DNA of 64,000 nucleotides, taken from the NCBI RefSeq assembly GCF_032854445.1, contig NC_088295.1:85606644-85670643 (forward strand), written 5' to 3'. Both the position numbers and the translations under genes were made by a program. This DNA is from Liolophura sinensis. Taxonomy: Eukaryota > Mollusca > Polyplacophora > Chitonida > Chitonidae. Position 1 is the first letter of the stretch. Each line of letters begins with the position of its first letter. Under the pieces are notes generated by a model, which saw nothing but the letters and a program-made list of their open reading frames with translations, ran no database searches and was not told where the DNA came from. This document shows positions 10,641-23,865 of this stretch, one piece after another.

Positions 10641-13600
10641 GACGCAGAACACGTATCCTTGAGCTCTGAACAGAATTACCCATGTCTGTCAAAAGCTGTC
10701 TTACCTGAAAAAACTAGCCACTTTAGCTATCAATAAAGCCTATGCCGAGGAATCACAGCAACCAGTTTATTTCCACTAATTTATATAGATTGAACACTGA
10801 TCATGACTCATTCCTCATTTTCAATTCCTTCAGACAATTTTTTTTTTATCTGATTTTTTTAAGAGGTAGTTCGTACCCACACTTATGGAATCAAGGTTTT
10901 CTGTACACACTGGTTTGTACATGTATGTACGAATACCGTTTGGTGAATGTACAACAGAATCTGCAACTACTCCTAGAAAGGTTTCCAAAGGATCAGGCCA
11001 AAGGAAAGACACCTCAAAAGGCTAATGCAGATCTTACCATGTTATTTTAGTTAATCACAAACCATAGCTAAAAGCTCTAAAAGCACTATTTAAAGCTGCT
11101 CAGCAAATGATACAGGCTACCCGAACTGCCAACGCGACAGAAAAGGGATGCAACTCTTGTCATTATTGATTTCCATTCCATGGGTGCCTAACCTTTTTGA
11201 AATGTAAAGATGTAAAACATCACTTCTGTCTGCATTTAGAGTCTCTATAGAGCAGTTTGTGTAGCTGTTGATCTAAACAAATGCTAAGGTAAGGTGAATC
11301 AAACCTTGTCCAAACACACATCTCCCTATAATCAATAGCATAAACCCAACACATACAGCATAATATTGATCCATTCCCAAGACACACTAAAACTTCATCA
11401 GTTTTTGTAGAGCACCATTCTGCACTCATATACCCCATAAAATAACAAACATAAATCAATAACATCATTTTTTCAATGAAAGCAACTGGTACCACTCAAA
11501 CTATCAAAACATCCCATTTCACAAAAATACTCCTTTGTCTTTTGTTTCAGTAAAAAGACTATGCCCATTTGTTGTACTTTAACCGATATTAAAGAGGAAC
11601 AGCAATTAGGTAAATCCATCTTCCAATCTTTTCCATGAAATGCAGTAAATGATGGTCAAGATGTCACCAATGGCAATCAAGATCAGATATGGAACTGAAA
11701 GGTACGTCACTGCATGTTGATTCCATTGGCTGTGGATGTGACACAAACACTTTGTTTATCTCAATACTCAGTGTTACCTGGCAGGCTAACAGCAGACTGT
11801 ACAAATAGACTAATTGAATTAATTAGCAGGTACATGTAGGCTGAGGTGTTCGATCGTACTCTAATTACTTAGCGCAGGAGGTTTGAGACATGGCACAGCG
11901 ATTGCCATCAGAATCAATACAGGAAGACATGTTACCAATGCCACAATGACACATCCCAGCCAAGCTAAGCAACCTTTTCAGCAACTGTTGTCAAACCAAA
12001 TATTGAAATTTCATAGGAGAAGATTGGTGGTGGTAGGAAGTGTTGGTTCAGCAGACCCTCTCACAATGCTGCCTTGTTTACACACAGCCCCAGGATTGCC
12101 CCTTCACTGCCAGGTAACCACTAACCTTACCCTAAAAAACCCAACATCCTCACATTCAATTAATTTCATTCAACTCCAAAAGGCATGAAGTCTTTTGCAG
12201 GAATTACACAACACAGAAAAATTTCATCAAACCTGATCAAACGTTTATGATTGTTGGCAGAAATAATGTAATTCTTTCATGCAAAATTGTAGCCAAGTTA
12301 GCTCTGAAAATTACATCTTCTTCCAATATCTAGATAACTTCCAACAGTGTATTCTCTACACAGAAATGAGCTAACAGTCATGGTGAAGGAATACGATCGT
12401 CCCCAAAAAGGTCATTTCCATGAGTCAAAGACACACATGTACAATATCTGTTACAAAACACGAGTTCTCAAAAAACTGAGACCCTAGAAAAATAAGCATT
12501 AAACCTGTGGATGAAGTACAAGCGATCATGAAATCACTAATAATATGCTTCAAATATGCTTTGGATAAAAAAACGTTTTTTGGTAACATTCATTCAAAAA
12601 TACCTCACTTTTGCTTTAATCAGATGTTGACAGGTTTCTTCAGTTTTATCTGGTGCAGGGACTCATTTGTTCAGATTTTTTGTTATTTAGATTTTTTGAT
12701 GGATGCACTTTTGTTTCTTCCCCACACTAAAATCTGATTGGTTTTAAATCCTTTTTGCCACAAAAACAATTGACGAGAAAGAGGCTGACTATGGGTTGAC
12801 AAAGAGCAGGGTCAGTGTCTGTCTGCAAACCCTCAGATTTCTGCACAAGAAACCCAATCTAGGACAATGATGTGACTTTAAGATGAAGAAAAGGATGTGA
12901 GGGATGATGGATGGATGTGATGTCCTCTATCTGGCACAGATCATGATTTGATGACAATATTCTAGAGCTACCCCAGGCCTCGACAAGCAGCATGCAATGT
13001 CAAATGAACAATTTTTATCTGCCGTGCCAGATTGGCAAAGCAATGCTCTGGATGATTCACTATGTCAGCTCTGAGCTCTTTTCTTGATAAAATTTGATAT
13101 CACTGATTTATATCAATGGGAAAAACATTTGGAGGGGTTACGCTGTCAGTAGATGGGTCGATGAATATGAAGCTGGACAGGTTTAATGTGGGATGTGGGC
13201 TGTAAATATGGTAGAGGAGCGATGTATCTAGCCTTGTAAAACAGGGAGCCAAACAAAAGTGATCAAAACCATGAGACAAAACCAAACATGACCACCTAAA
13301 TCCAGAAAGCTAGAAACAAGCAAGAATCAAATCACGCCTTCAAAAACAAATCACAAATTCACAAATTCAAATTATTTTCATCAACGATCGAGGCTTTACG
13401 AGAGATTTCTGGCAAAAGAAAATCCATATTTGCTAATCAAATCAAATATTTACCAGGAATAGCTCAAGTCATTGTTTTACAGTATTAAAATATCACACCC
13501 ATAAATATACTATTTATAGTGTTAAATGATTCTAAATTTTGGGAAAGTTAATGTGAATAATATGACATGAAACATAAATTTTACAAACTTTACCACTTAT

Positions 13601-13910
13601 TTCGAACAGTAAAATGTACACAGACAAGGCTGTTGTTTTATGAAAGTCAATTACTTACGTTACTCTAAAATAATAGCAAAAATTTGATTGGATCTGCACT
13701 GATCGATTTTGGCCAAAAATCCTTGGAAACGCCCATAAAGTAAAATAGACATCAGCAAGTCATGCCTCCAACCTAAGAAACTGTTTTAAACAAAATGGAC
13801 ACACCACTGAATGACTTCAGACACCATTAAATAACCAAAACAGACACTGTCAGTAATAAGAACCCTTCAGTCGAAGAAAACTGAATAATTCTAATCCAAG
13901 TGTAGAGTCA
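10641..13910. other. No confident gene; noncoding
   Basis: AT-rich and CpG-poor. A plus-strand stretch at 10,971-11,050 reads as charged, protein-like codons (LLLERFPKDQAKGKTPQKA) ending at TAG but has only a weak acceptor. At 11,780-11,900 a run of TAATTA-type sites (AATTGAATTAATTAG, CTAATTACTT) could be a homeodomain-bound element. I see nothing else. Confidence 0.5.
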
Positions 13911-14371
13911 CCTTGAGACAATGTCAACAATCACACACCTATAACCCTGGAAAATGATCAGGTAACCATGAGACAATGTCAACAATCACACTTCTATAAC
14001 CCTGGAAAATTATCAGGTAACCATGAGACAATGTCAACAATCACACTTCTATAACCCTGGAAAATGATCAAATCACCATGAGACAATGTCAACAATCACA
14101 CTCCTATAATGCTGGAAAATGATCAAATCACCATGAGACAATGTCAACAATCACACTCCTATAATGCTGCAAAATGATCAAATCACCATGAGACAATGTC
14201 AACAATCACACTCCTATAACCCAGGAAAATGATCAAATCAACATGAGACAATGTCAACAATCACACTCCAATAACCCAGGAAAATGATCAAATCAACATG
14301 AGACAATGTCAACAATCACACTCCTATAACCCAGGAAAATGATCAAATCAACATGAGACAATGTCAACAAT
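13911..14371. repeat. 55-bp tandem array, about eight copies, with SOX-like sites
   Basis: The unit contains GAGACAATGTCAACAATCAC, TATAACCC and GAAAATGATCA. Nine occurrences of GACAATGTCAACAAT mark the copies. Each unit has two SOX-like cores (ACAATG and AACAATC), so about eighteen are present. No reading frame is conserved. Confidence 0.95.
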
Positions 14372-14589
14372 GAGGCAATTTTGCATTCTTTGTGAAAAAT
14401 TCTTTTCACCTCACTTCCTTACATTTTCTTTGCCTATATATTTTTACAGACAGATGATAATCAGGGCAGTATGTGGGTCTCTTACATCTTGCGATCATCC
14501 CCTGCATCTTAAAATCTTCAATCAAAAAGTTCTGTTTATTTAATGCGTATGTACATGTACACATTTTAAGCTTGTGTAATGAACGTGCG

Positions 14590-15060
14590 TCATTTCACAC
14601 ACATCATCAAGCACTATGCCTGGAGCTGTGAAGAGACCCCATAGATGTAAGGAAATAGCATGGCTCCACGTGGGTTAAGTATGATTGAACAATGAGCCAG
14701 GTTTTAGCGTGATAATCCTGGCCTCACAAGTGTTGTTATAGGCTGAGAGCAAATGATTGTAGCTCCCCATGGCACTGGTGACAATTAGACTCTGGAGTCG
14801 TAATGTGTCATCCGCTGCCAGACAGAGTGCCTGGCCGTAATATCATGGTAAGAAATTTGATCTGTTTGCATTTATCCCAATTCCAACTTTCCAGCCCAAA
14901 AGGCATTTTATATGAGAGTGATAATTGAGGAGGTAATTAGTGGGTGAAATAGCTGAAGAGGTTGATGAGACCCAGTTGGGTAAGTCTGATTCGCAAGGGA
15001 GTCCGCAACAGGCCTAGAAATTCTATCCCTTCAATTGACAGTGATAACAGAATTTATTAA
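14590..15060. promoter_or_regulatory. Candidate conserved regulatory block
   Basis: More complex than its surroundings, with GGTAATTAGTGGG, ATGATTGTAGC, a homeodomain-type GTGATAATCC, an octamer-like TTTGCATTTA, and TCAATTGACAGTGATAA (TALE-type). No coding pattern. This is inference from motif density only. Confidence 0.25.
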
Positions 15061-18000
15061 CCCTACCTCATCCATTATATACTAAGGTAAGGAAAGGCCT
15101 GTCTACCAACACAATAAAAACACACTCATCACCCAATGTGGACAATATCATACATTTCTCAAAAATGTAATCACTAAAACACATCATTAATGCATGGCTG
15201 CTTTTGATAGCTGTCTGTGTATTGTACACTGATGAATGATTAGTTACCAGAAACCCCCTAAAAGTTCCTACCAAAGCAGTTCTGCTGATGTAACATTGGG
15301 CAAACACAGACAGTTATAGATTGATCAACACAGGCAAGGTAGTTCAACAGATAAAAGCAAGCTGACATAGTTATCTTGATGGAAGGTCTTCTGAGCACTG
15401 CAAGACCCATGTATACACTGTCAAATAGCACAAGATCAAGCACCCATGTAAATAATCTCTTTGTCTAGTCTCACAAGAATTTGCAACATAAATATGTAGT
15501 TGTTTACGTGAACAGAAACATAGTTCAAAATTCAGGTCTGCCCTACACAAGAATCGTCTACAAAATATTCAGAAAGGGCATATCTTACAACTAAACCCAA
15601 ATGGTCCCTTGCAAACAGAACTCAAGGATAAAACTGCTTCATTTGCAGAACAATGTACATGCCATATCAGCAAAGGATCCTTTCCTTAACTCCTAACACG
15701 TACTCAATCTAACTGGAAACCTGTTCATCTTCAGGTAGACCAATGAATCCATTGATCCGAATGCATAAGACATTCAGAGAGCATCATGCTAACTAAGACA
15801 TAACTGAATGTCTACATGTATGTATACAATCAATCATAATTATTCAAGTTTCAACTTTTTATCAACTGATTTTTAATGTAGTAATTATATTCCCATTTTA
15901 GTTTAATTTGTCATTACTTCAGAAACAAACCTTGTCCGTAATAACATAGAGTCAATTCAGTACAATACTCACCAGTATAAAATTGTGTCCCAACTTGAAA
16001 GGCTACTATTGTTACATAGTATGATAGCAAGGCTGCTGCACGCTCTGTTCCCCAATATGCACCATACTTTATGTCCCAGAATCATGGCACAACCAGCACT
16101 TGTGCAGTCTCTACACCACTGAGCCCTGTAAGCCTGTAATCTGAAATTTGATACCACTGACATTTTGTCGAATGTGACAACAGCTTTTTCTGACTTGGTC
16201 GTAATCCCGCTAATGGTGGATGTAGCTGGAGCAGAATTATATCAATGGGTGTCATCAAATGCTATATTTTAGATTTGATGAACAGATGGAGGTAACCAAT
16301 ATGTACACTGCCAAGACCCACTCAATTCGTATTCCTCTATGTCCTGGGTACAAGTTAATCTGATCCATTACTTCAAACGCATTGCCTGGGCATATCACAA
16401 AGATGAAACAAGATTGTGCATGTCTAACGTATCACCCAAGTGTTTCTCTTGAAAATCCGCCAAAAACTGATAAAGTACTTATTAAGGAAACACCCACTTA
16501 TTCTCGCCCTAGCCCAGCCCATCCCAAGCCACCCACCCAAACAAACATATAGCTCCTCCATGTGGATATACATTGTATCATACATCCAAGACTGTTTAGA
16601 AATACATTTCTCCTTAAATTCTAATGAGTACATTAGAAAAATCATCTGCTCACTACTTACAGATGCATGAATTTTTAGTATTGTGATGTTGTTTATAAAT
16701 TATGAAAAAAGAATCAAAGAGTGCACATAGCCAGTGATTCCATCTTTATGTTACATGTAGTATATTAATGGTTAATCAAACATTTGACTGATTTAAAATT
16801 CATGCATATCTCACTGACAATATGACTGGTCAATCTCCATCGAATATAAATTGATCTACTTTACAAACAGCGGAGATTACTCATATCACTGTAAATTTGC
16901 GGAACTTCACGTCATATTCAAAAGTTGTGTATTAAAGACATGATACACTACTTACATGATCAAGACGAAAAATTTCCATCAAATTCAGTCATATCTCAGC
17001 GCATAAAATGACTGGATTATCCGCAAAAAATGTAAGAGCTTCAATTCATTTAGTTACAGCTAGGTCTCGTGTAGATTGGTGGACAATTGACGAACTAATA
17101 CGTCATGCACTGGTCTGGATTTCAATCATTTAACTTGAAGAATTCAATGAAAAGAGCTCTTGCTAGTCAAAACGAGATTGAAAATTCCAATATTTTACAC
17201 TGGCCTTGTACACAAGCGTTTCAGTCCAAAGCCTCTGGAAAAGTAATCCTATTTCCCATTTCAAAGGTTTAGAAGAATCTTTTTGGCCTGAAACCTAGAG
17301 GCACATGTTGAGTGGTTTGTAGGAAATCAAGATGGATCCCGCCATAAAAAGAAATTTTCATGAGTGGTTGAAAGCTACCACGAATAGTTACTTGATCCTG
17401 GCAGTTTTTTTTGTTCTTTAAGGACGACACTTCTAGATAACTACACAGGAAGCCATATACAGAAAACTGCGTCTGAGAACTTGTGAGGGGGCTTTGGCTG
17501 AAAGAATGCTCTTACTTCATTAGGCCGCATTTTAGTTAAGCACTGACCAATAAAATCTCTAAAACCTGAACTACAGATGCACAACACTGGCCATATTAAC
17601 CGTACACATACAACTGTAAAAGAAATACAAAGAAACGTTTTTCTTGTATTTTTCTTTTTAAGTTTTCTTCTCAGGGTTTTCAAAATACAGGCTTTACCAG
17701 CAAAATAGATTTAGAAATTAAAACACCAGTATCTCATGCGGGAAAAAATTAGAATTTCATATGATACTGTTTAAAAAAAACTAAAATGCTTCAATGTTAC
17801 ATACTTTCTAGGCAATCTTTCAGAAAGGCTATATATGAAGCAAGCAGATTGCACTGTACGGCATACAATGTATCTTTTCCTGAATTTACCTCACTGCATT
17901 TCTGTGGCACTCCTATGAATTTACACCTAATGAGCAGCATGCCAAACATACCTCAACCTGCATATTTGCATTTACATACATAAGCATCCAAATTAAGGGA

Positions 18001-18449
18001 TTTAAATATGCATGAACCTAAATGGCACTCTTGTCTCCAGTTGTGACCAAACTGGTAATTACAGGTACCAAAATCTTAAAAATGACTCATTTTTTTTAAT
18101 GTTTCTGGTTTAAGTGTATTGGTTTGCTGCACATATAAAAACATAAACTGGTGTTTCAGAAAACAGCTCAGTTGTCAGATTGAGTAATACAGAACATTGG
18201 GATCTTTTGGATTATCTCTTCAGAGAATCATTAAGTGGGCTTCTATCAGGAAATGGTAGACATAGGCGCCCTACAGATAATGTTCCAAATAAAACCGATC
18301 CTGTCTCCTGCCATAATTACTCCAGTGACTGATGGTTGTAATAAAGTAGGATAAACTCTTTCTAGCAGAAGCGTACTTGATGGGTTAATACCTGGAGGAG
18401 CTTAGCAGCATGACCTACACTGTCACATCCTCCCTGGCTCCACGATTCT
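15061..18449. other. No gene recognised
   Basis: AT-rich noncoding sequence. Frames up to 80 codons on either strand look like chance. I see no array, RNA gene or transposon end. Confidence 0.55.
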
Positions 18450-19040
18450 TTGACCGCAGAAAACCTTGTCCCAGCAGTAAAGGTAGGTTCAGCCAAGTCA
18501 AAGCTAGATTAGGCTGTTAGAAAGAGTCCCTGATGAGAAGTTAGTTGTAACTGTGGTCTGCCAACTGAGCATCTGACGCCTCTAGGCTGATAGCCGCACT
18601 TAATCGCCTCTCCTGTTGCTAGCTAGAGAGAGAAGTTTCAATTTGGGAAGCTTTATTCATTCGTTTGTGTCACCTGGCTCAGCTTTATCAACTGAACTGA
18701 TGGCATAGAGTAGAAGGCTTGGCCAGACCCTCTTCGCTGAGTGCTCAGACCTCCCAGCTCTGCAGGCCATGTTCTGGTAAAATTGCTTTGGCAGAGGCTC
18801 CAGGATGAGTTAGGATTATAGCCGAGTAATCAGTCGACAAACCTTGACAATGGTATCCTGGCTCATGCCAATGAAGCGTTAGGTTTAATGGCAGGACTAG
18901 CCTATAACAAACATACCTAATATATCTATGTATACTCGGGTTAATCAGGCCTACCAGTTGAGGCAGGATGAAAATACTTCCAGATCGCCAAATTCTAGAT
19001 ATATGAGTTCTGGAGATAGGAAATCTGAACAAACATGGCC
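18450..19040. promoter_or_regulatory. Candidate conserved regulatory block
   Basis: GC-balanced, non-repetitive sequence with GGATTATAGCCGAGTAATCAG, CACTTAATCGCC and GCTTTATTCATTCG. The motifs suggest paired/bicoid and caudal-type homeodomain sites. A 95-codon minus frame (18745-19032) has no recognisable domain. Confidence 0.22.
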
Positions 19041-21640
19041 ATGGTCAACGAGGCATTAAGACACAATTACCTGTGAACATGCAACTGTGAAAGCTGGCAC
19101 GATTACAGCCACCTCCTAGCCAACAATGTAGGCCATCTCCAAACTACAGGACTGTACCCTAAATATCTTTGTTACTGCCAATGGACTGAACACAAAAATT
19201 TGTGTATTCCATTACATGTAGGTTCAAAAAGTATCACTTTATCCCGTTCTTTAATGGCAAAATATGCATAAACATGTAAAATTCTGACAGGCAAAATCCA
19301 CATGACATCTTTCCTATCAGAACATTTCATGTACATTTATCAGTTATTTTCACTGTGCATGTACACATGCATTCATGACGGAATATGTTAAAATAAAACA
19401 CTGGTTGGGACTTTTGAAGATCCTCTGCAGCATTTGATAAAACAAGAATCAGGATGTCCAAAATACCTTTCTTCCACCCCTCAACATTTCCAAGAATAAA
19501 AGAGAATTAAAATAAAAATGATAATCAGCCTGTCTCTATATTATTAAGCATATACATGTTTAGATAATATAAAAGATATGCACAAAGTTTCTGGGAAACT
19601 GGTGCAATACTTCAGCAGGAGTCGGACGGACAAAATCAGTGTACGTGGCATGTACATGTTTAGATGTATGACAATGAAGTTTCATGGAAATAAGTTCAGC
19701 ACTTCAGGAAAAGTTGTAATACTTTTGGAAGAAAACATCATTACCTTGGCCCTTTGATGTTTTTATGCAGCATTTGATACATCACTGGCTTCGCCCGTTT
19801 ATGATTCTCCGAGGTATTTGATAAAACAACATTTAGCTGACCTTTTTGGTGATTTATTGCAGTAATTATTTGATAAAACAAGACTGACATGCCCTTTTGA
19901 TGATCCTCTGCAGTACATGTATTTGATAAAATATCAATGACATGGCCTATTGATGATTCATTGCAGTATTTCATAAAACAACACTAACTTACCTTGTAAA
20001 TGGTTCGTAAATGTTTCAACAAATCCTTGTATTTAAATACGCCAGGTTATCCATAAATGTAGTTTCAGTCATTTCTAATCAAATTTCATATCAAATTTCT
20101 AAAATGCACAAATTGTTATTACTTCTGGACATCCTATATCTACTGACATATACATGTACCTCCTGTCTTGAACACAGACTTTTCACTTAACAAGGGGCCT
20201 GAGTCTCAGACATAAAGAAATCCTATATTGTGGATGATATTGTCAATTTATGCTTTATATTCTCCTCCAGTTTTAGACTTTTGGGGACAAAATTAAATAC
20301 TCTCAAATTCTTAAATTATATTATGGGCTTTACAGACAATACTACGAATGCTGAATGAAAGTGATGTTTTTATACTTAATTTTTTCGCCTTATTATTCAC
20401 ATTTGGAAGGAATTGATTAGTGTAATGGTTATACCCATGAACCTAAATCAGTTATCCCAAAACTAAGTTAGTCCATAAAGGCCACCTGTCATTTCACACA
20501 TTTGACTGCATTTTATTCAATCAGAAAAAAAAAAATTTGGAATTATAATCTGTATCAGATAAATAAATTTGTATTTTACCAATCAATAATATATTGAACA
20601 AGTTGTATAAGCCTTAGAACATAAAGTCTTTATTGTTATTATGATTTAGAGTATGATAAGAAACTTAAAAATGTTGAAAAATGACATCAGTTACAAAATA
20701 AAAAGTATGAAAACATGATTGAGGAGATATTTGTTGAATAAAAATAAAAGCGGAAGATAATTCATTTTTTTTGGAGAGGGGGGGGGGAATGCTATTAGAC
20801 AATTTGTCATATTTTGCGACAAAACCAATGGATGTATCAGGTGGTGTGAGTACAGTCATCTTGTAACACTCTCCACAATTCTTGTTCAAATACTTCAGCC
20901 CTGGCCTCCTGTTTCCCCACAAACGTGATGACAACACACATTTTTATCCCCACTTTTACAAATAGCCTTCCATTCATTGTAGTTGGTTTACCAGATTTAA
21001 TGCATTCCCTCGATTCTCTCTGTTTCTGAGTAAACTGTTATTACAATGGCCAACAATACCTAAAACGCCATCTTTATCACTCCATTACATCGCTCCCTAA
21101 CTCTGGTTGCCACAGAAACACCAATGTGGACACTATCTCACTACACTTTAACCTCACATACATTCAAAGTCTCGGCTTTATTGCAAACTGTATTTGTTCT
21201 GTTCCTCCCTGAAAACAGCAAAGTGTATATACGAAAGGCAATTGAACTCAACTTAAGCATTCATTGTACCTTATTCATCCACCAGAAATTAATGAAATAG
21301 TACTTGTAATAACTCTAGCAGAATGATTCCAGAGCTTTTCAGTGAGAAGCAGGAAGCATAGTACATGTGTTTTTAGAACAATTGTGTGAAGAATTATCTA
21401 ACTTTATAATTAAAACCAGGCTCCTGAATAGATATACCACTAACACTGTAGGTTTCTGACAACAATTGTCCCTCATGACAAAGCACCCTCTGGGATCTTA
21501 CCTTTTATTACAGTGACAAGTGCAATATTTTGTAATTTTTTATTTACCTCTCATTATTACAGCCATGGGTGCAAATGCTTTATTTACCACTGTCTACCAG
21601 TTACCAGTTCGTCTTAACTGCTTTACTTAGCCTGCCTGAG
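19041..21640. other. No gene recognised
   Basis: AT-rich noncoding sequence apart from the degenerate repeat at 19744-19990. It includes a G-run at 20,775-20,790 and short A-runs. Confidence 0.55.
19744..19990. repeat. Degenerate 45-50-bp tandem repeat, five copies
   Basis: Copies share a GACATGGCCCTTTTGATGAT-like start, then CTGCAGTATTTGATAAAACA. A sixth, isolated copy lies at about 19409-19455. Divergence is high, so this is an old array. Confidence 0.75.
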
Positions 21641-21649
21641 CATAATGCG

Positions 21650-22090
21650 CTAAGAGGTTTATTGGATGGTATATTTTAGCAGCAGAAGAGCAGTGTCAAA
21701 CAAAGTGGTGACTGCACGAGAGTCTGTCTTCGGGGTGTAGGTAAAGTGGCAGAGACGTATGGGAACATGAGACGAGGTAATTGTGCTACAGAGAAAACAC
21801 TGACACGCTCATTACTCTTCCTAGCCATTTGATTACCACTGGACATGCGATTCTCCCCTGCCTTAAAATCGCACACATCATAGAGCTGTTAGCCAAGGTC
21901 TCCTCCACTCTTCCAAACACTGAAACTCCATCAGGGAGAGATGGCCTCCTGCGCTTGCTGTCTCCCCGTTATGTTGTTATTGTCCTTGGACCGGATATCT
22001 CAGCCAGGGAGGTGCACAGCCATAACCTTACCTCACACTTCACAATATCCACACACACCCAGCATCATAGCCAGACAACTACTCTCACAC
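21650..22090. promoter_or_regulatory. Candidate conserved regulatory block
   Basis: GC-balanced sequence with CGAGGTAATTGTGC, CATTTGATTACCAC and GCGATTCTCCCC. A plus-strand frame of 107 codons (21781-22104) is open but matches nothing I know. Confidence 0.22.
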
Positions 22091-22507
22091 ACTCAGCAGA
22101 ATAAAACTTCAGGCTTTTATTTTTTTCCCATAACCAAACTTGAGTGCCGCTAACTTGAAAATGCACAGATCATTATTAAAGCAAAACAAAAAAATATCCA
22201 CTCAGTGAAAGTAGCTAACCTAGATAAGCTTCTCTTCATGTACTGATGTAGTTCTCACAGAGATATGACAATTCTTACTCACATCAACATTGCCATTTGC
22301 ATTTCCAACACTTTAAAGTAAATTTATGATTGCATGTAATCAGCCATATTACAGTTATTAGCCACAGGCTGTAATATACAGGGGTAATTCACATGAAGAC
22401 AACATATCTTCATCTACAAACAAGATCTCTCAGGCCTCAAACACAACCCCAATTATTGCGGACACCATGTCAGACACACAAAATTAACTGGGTACTGAAG
22501 TATGAAG

Positions 22508-23865
22508 GCCGATTGGTAGAGAAGCCATCCACAAAGCCGAAGACCTGAATTTGCAACATGAGACAGGTCCTGGCCCATTGGTAGAGCATCCACCCACAAA
22601 GTAGGAAACCTGAATGTTCAACACATTCGGGTCATGGCCCAGTGCTAGAGCATCCACCCACAAAGAAGGGCACCTGAATGTTCAACACATTCGGGTCATG
22701 GCCCAGTGCTGAATGTTCAACACATTCAGGTCATGGCCCAGTGCTAGAGCATCCACCCTCAGAGGAGGAGACCTGAATGTTCAACACATTCGGGTCATGG
22801 CCCAGTGCTAGAGCATCCACCCACAAAGGAGGGGACCTGAATGTTCAACACATTCGGGTTATGGCCCATTGCTAGAACATCTACCTACAAAGGAGGGGAC
22901 CTGAGTGTTCAACACACTCGGGTCATGGCCCTGTGCTAGAGCATCTACCTGCAAAGGAGGGGACCTGAATGTTCAACACATTCGGGTCATGGCCCAGTGC
23001 TAGAACACCTACCTACAAAGGCGGTGACCTGAATGTTCAACACACTCGGGTCATGGCCCAGTGCTAGAGCATCTACCTGCAAAGGAGGGGACCTGAATGT
23101 TCAACACATTCGGGTCATGGCCCAGTGCTAGAACATCTACCTACAAAGGAGGGGACCTGAGTGTTCAACACACTCGGCTCATGGCCCAGTGCTAGAACAT
23201 CTACCTACAAAGGAGGGGACCTGAATGTTCAACACATTCGGGTCATGACCCAGTGCTAGAGCATCCGCCCACAAAGGAGGGGACCGGAATGTTTAACACA
23301 TTCAGGTCATGGCCCTGTGCTAGAGCATCTACCTACAAAGGAGGGGACCTAAATGTTCAACACATTCATGTCATGGCCCTGTGCTAGAGCATCTACCTAC
23401 AAAGGAGGGGACCTGAATGTTCAACACATTGGTAATGTTCAACACATTCAGGTCATGGTCCAGTGCTAGAGCATCACCCACAGAGGAGGGGACCTGAATG
23501 TTCAACACATTCGGGTCATGGCCCCGTGCTAGAGCATCTGCCCACAAAGGAGGAGACCTGAATGTTCCACATCCTTGTGTCATGGCCCAGTGCTAGAGCA
23601 AAGTAGGAAACCTGAATGTTGAACACAGTCTGTTCATGGCCTAGTGGTAGAATATCCACCCACAAAGCAGGAGACCTGAGTGACCAACACAGTGGGGTTA
23701 TGGCCCAGTGGTAGAGCATCCACCCACAAAGTACGAGACCTGAATGATCAACAGTCAAGCAAATTGCCAAGTGGTTAATTAGCATTCAAGCACAAGAGGT
23801 GAATGTTTAATTTTGTCTGGTCATTCCGAGCATCTACCAGCAAGACAGAGGGCCTGAGTATGCCA
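22508..23865 (+). repeat. 64-bp tandem array of a tRNA-like unit, about 20 copies
   Basis: The unit reads TGGCCCAGTGCTAGAGCAT, TACCTACAAAGGAGGGGACC, then TGAATGTTCAACACATTCGG and GTCA. It maps onto a tRNA body. TGGCCCAGTG is an A box with D-arm, and CTACAAA is a 7-base anticodon-type loop with T at position 33. GAATG-TTCAACA-CATTC is a T-arm with a 5-bp stem and 7-base loop. No acceptor stem can form. Early and late units read AGTGGTAGAGCATCC, closer to true tRNA. The array probably grew from the head of a tRNA-derived SINE. The edges decay after 23,752. Frames called on the minus strand are products of the repeat. Confidence 0.9.

Noticed and set aside
10084-10692. Overlapping long frames (202 codons minus, 130 codons plus) with Pro/Leu or Gly/Trp-rich repeats
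   Set aside because: They are produced by the 38-bp G-rich minisatellite; all frames of a stop-free repeat stay open, and there is no other sign of a gene.
23371-23785. Minus-strand frames of 70 and 89 codons
   Set aside because: They lie on the tRNA-like 64-bp array and repeat with it.
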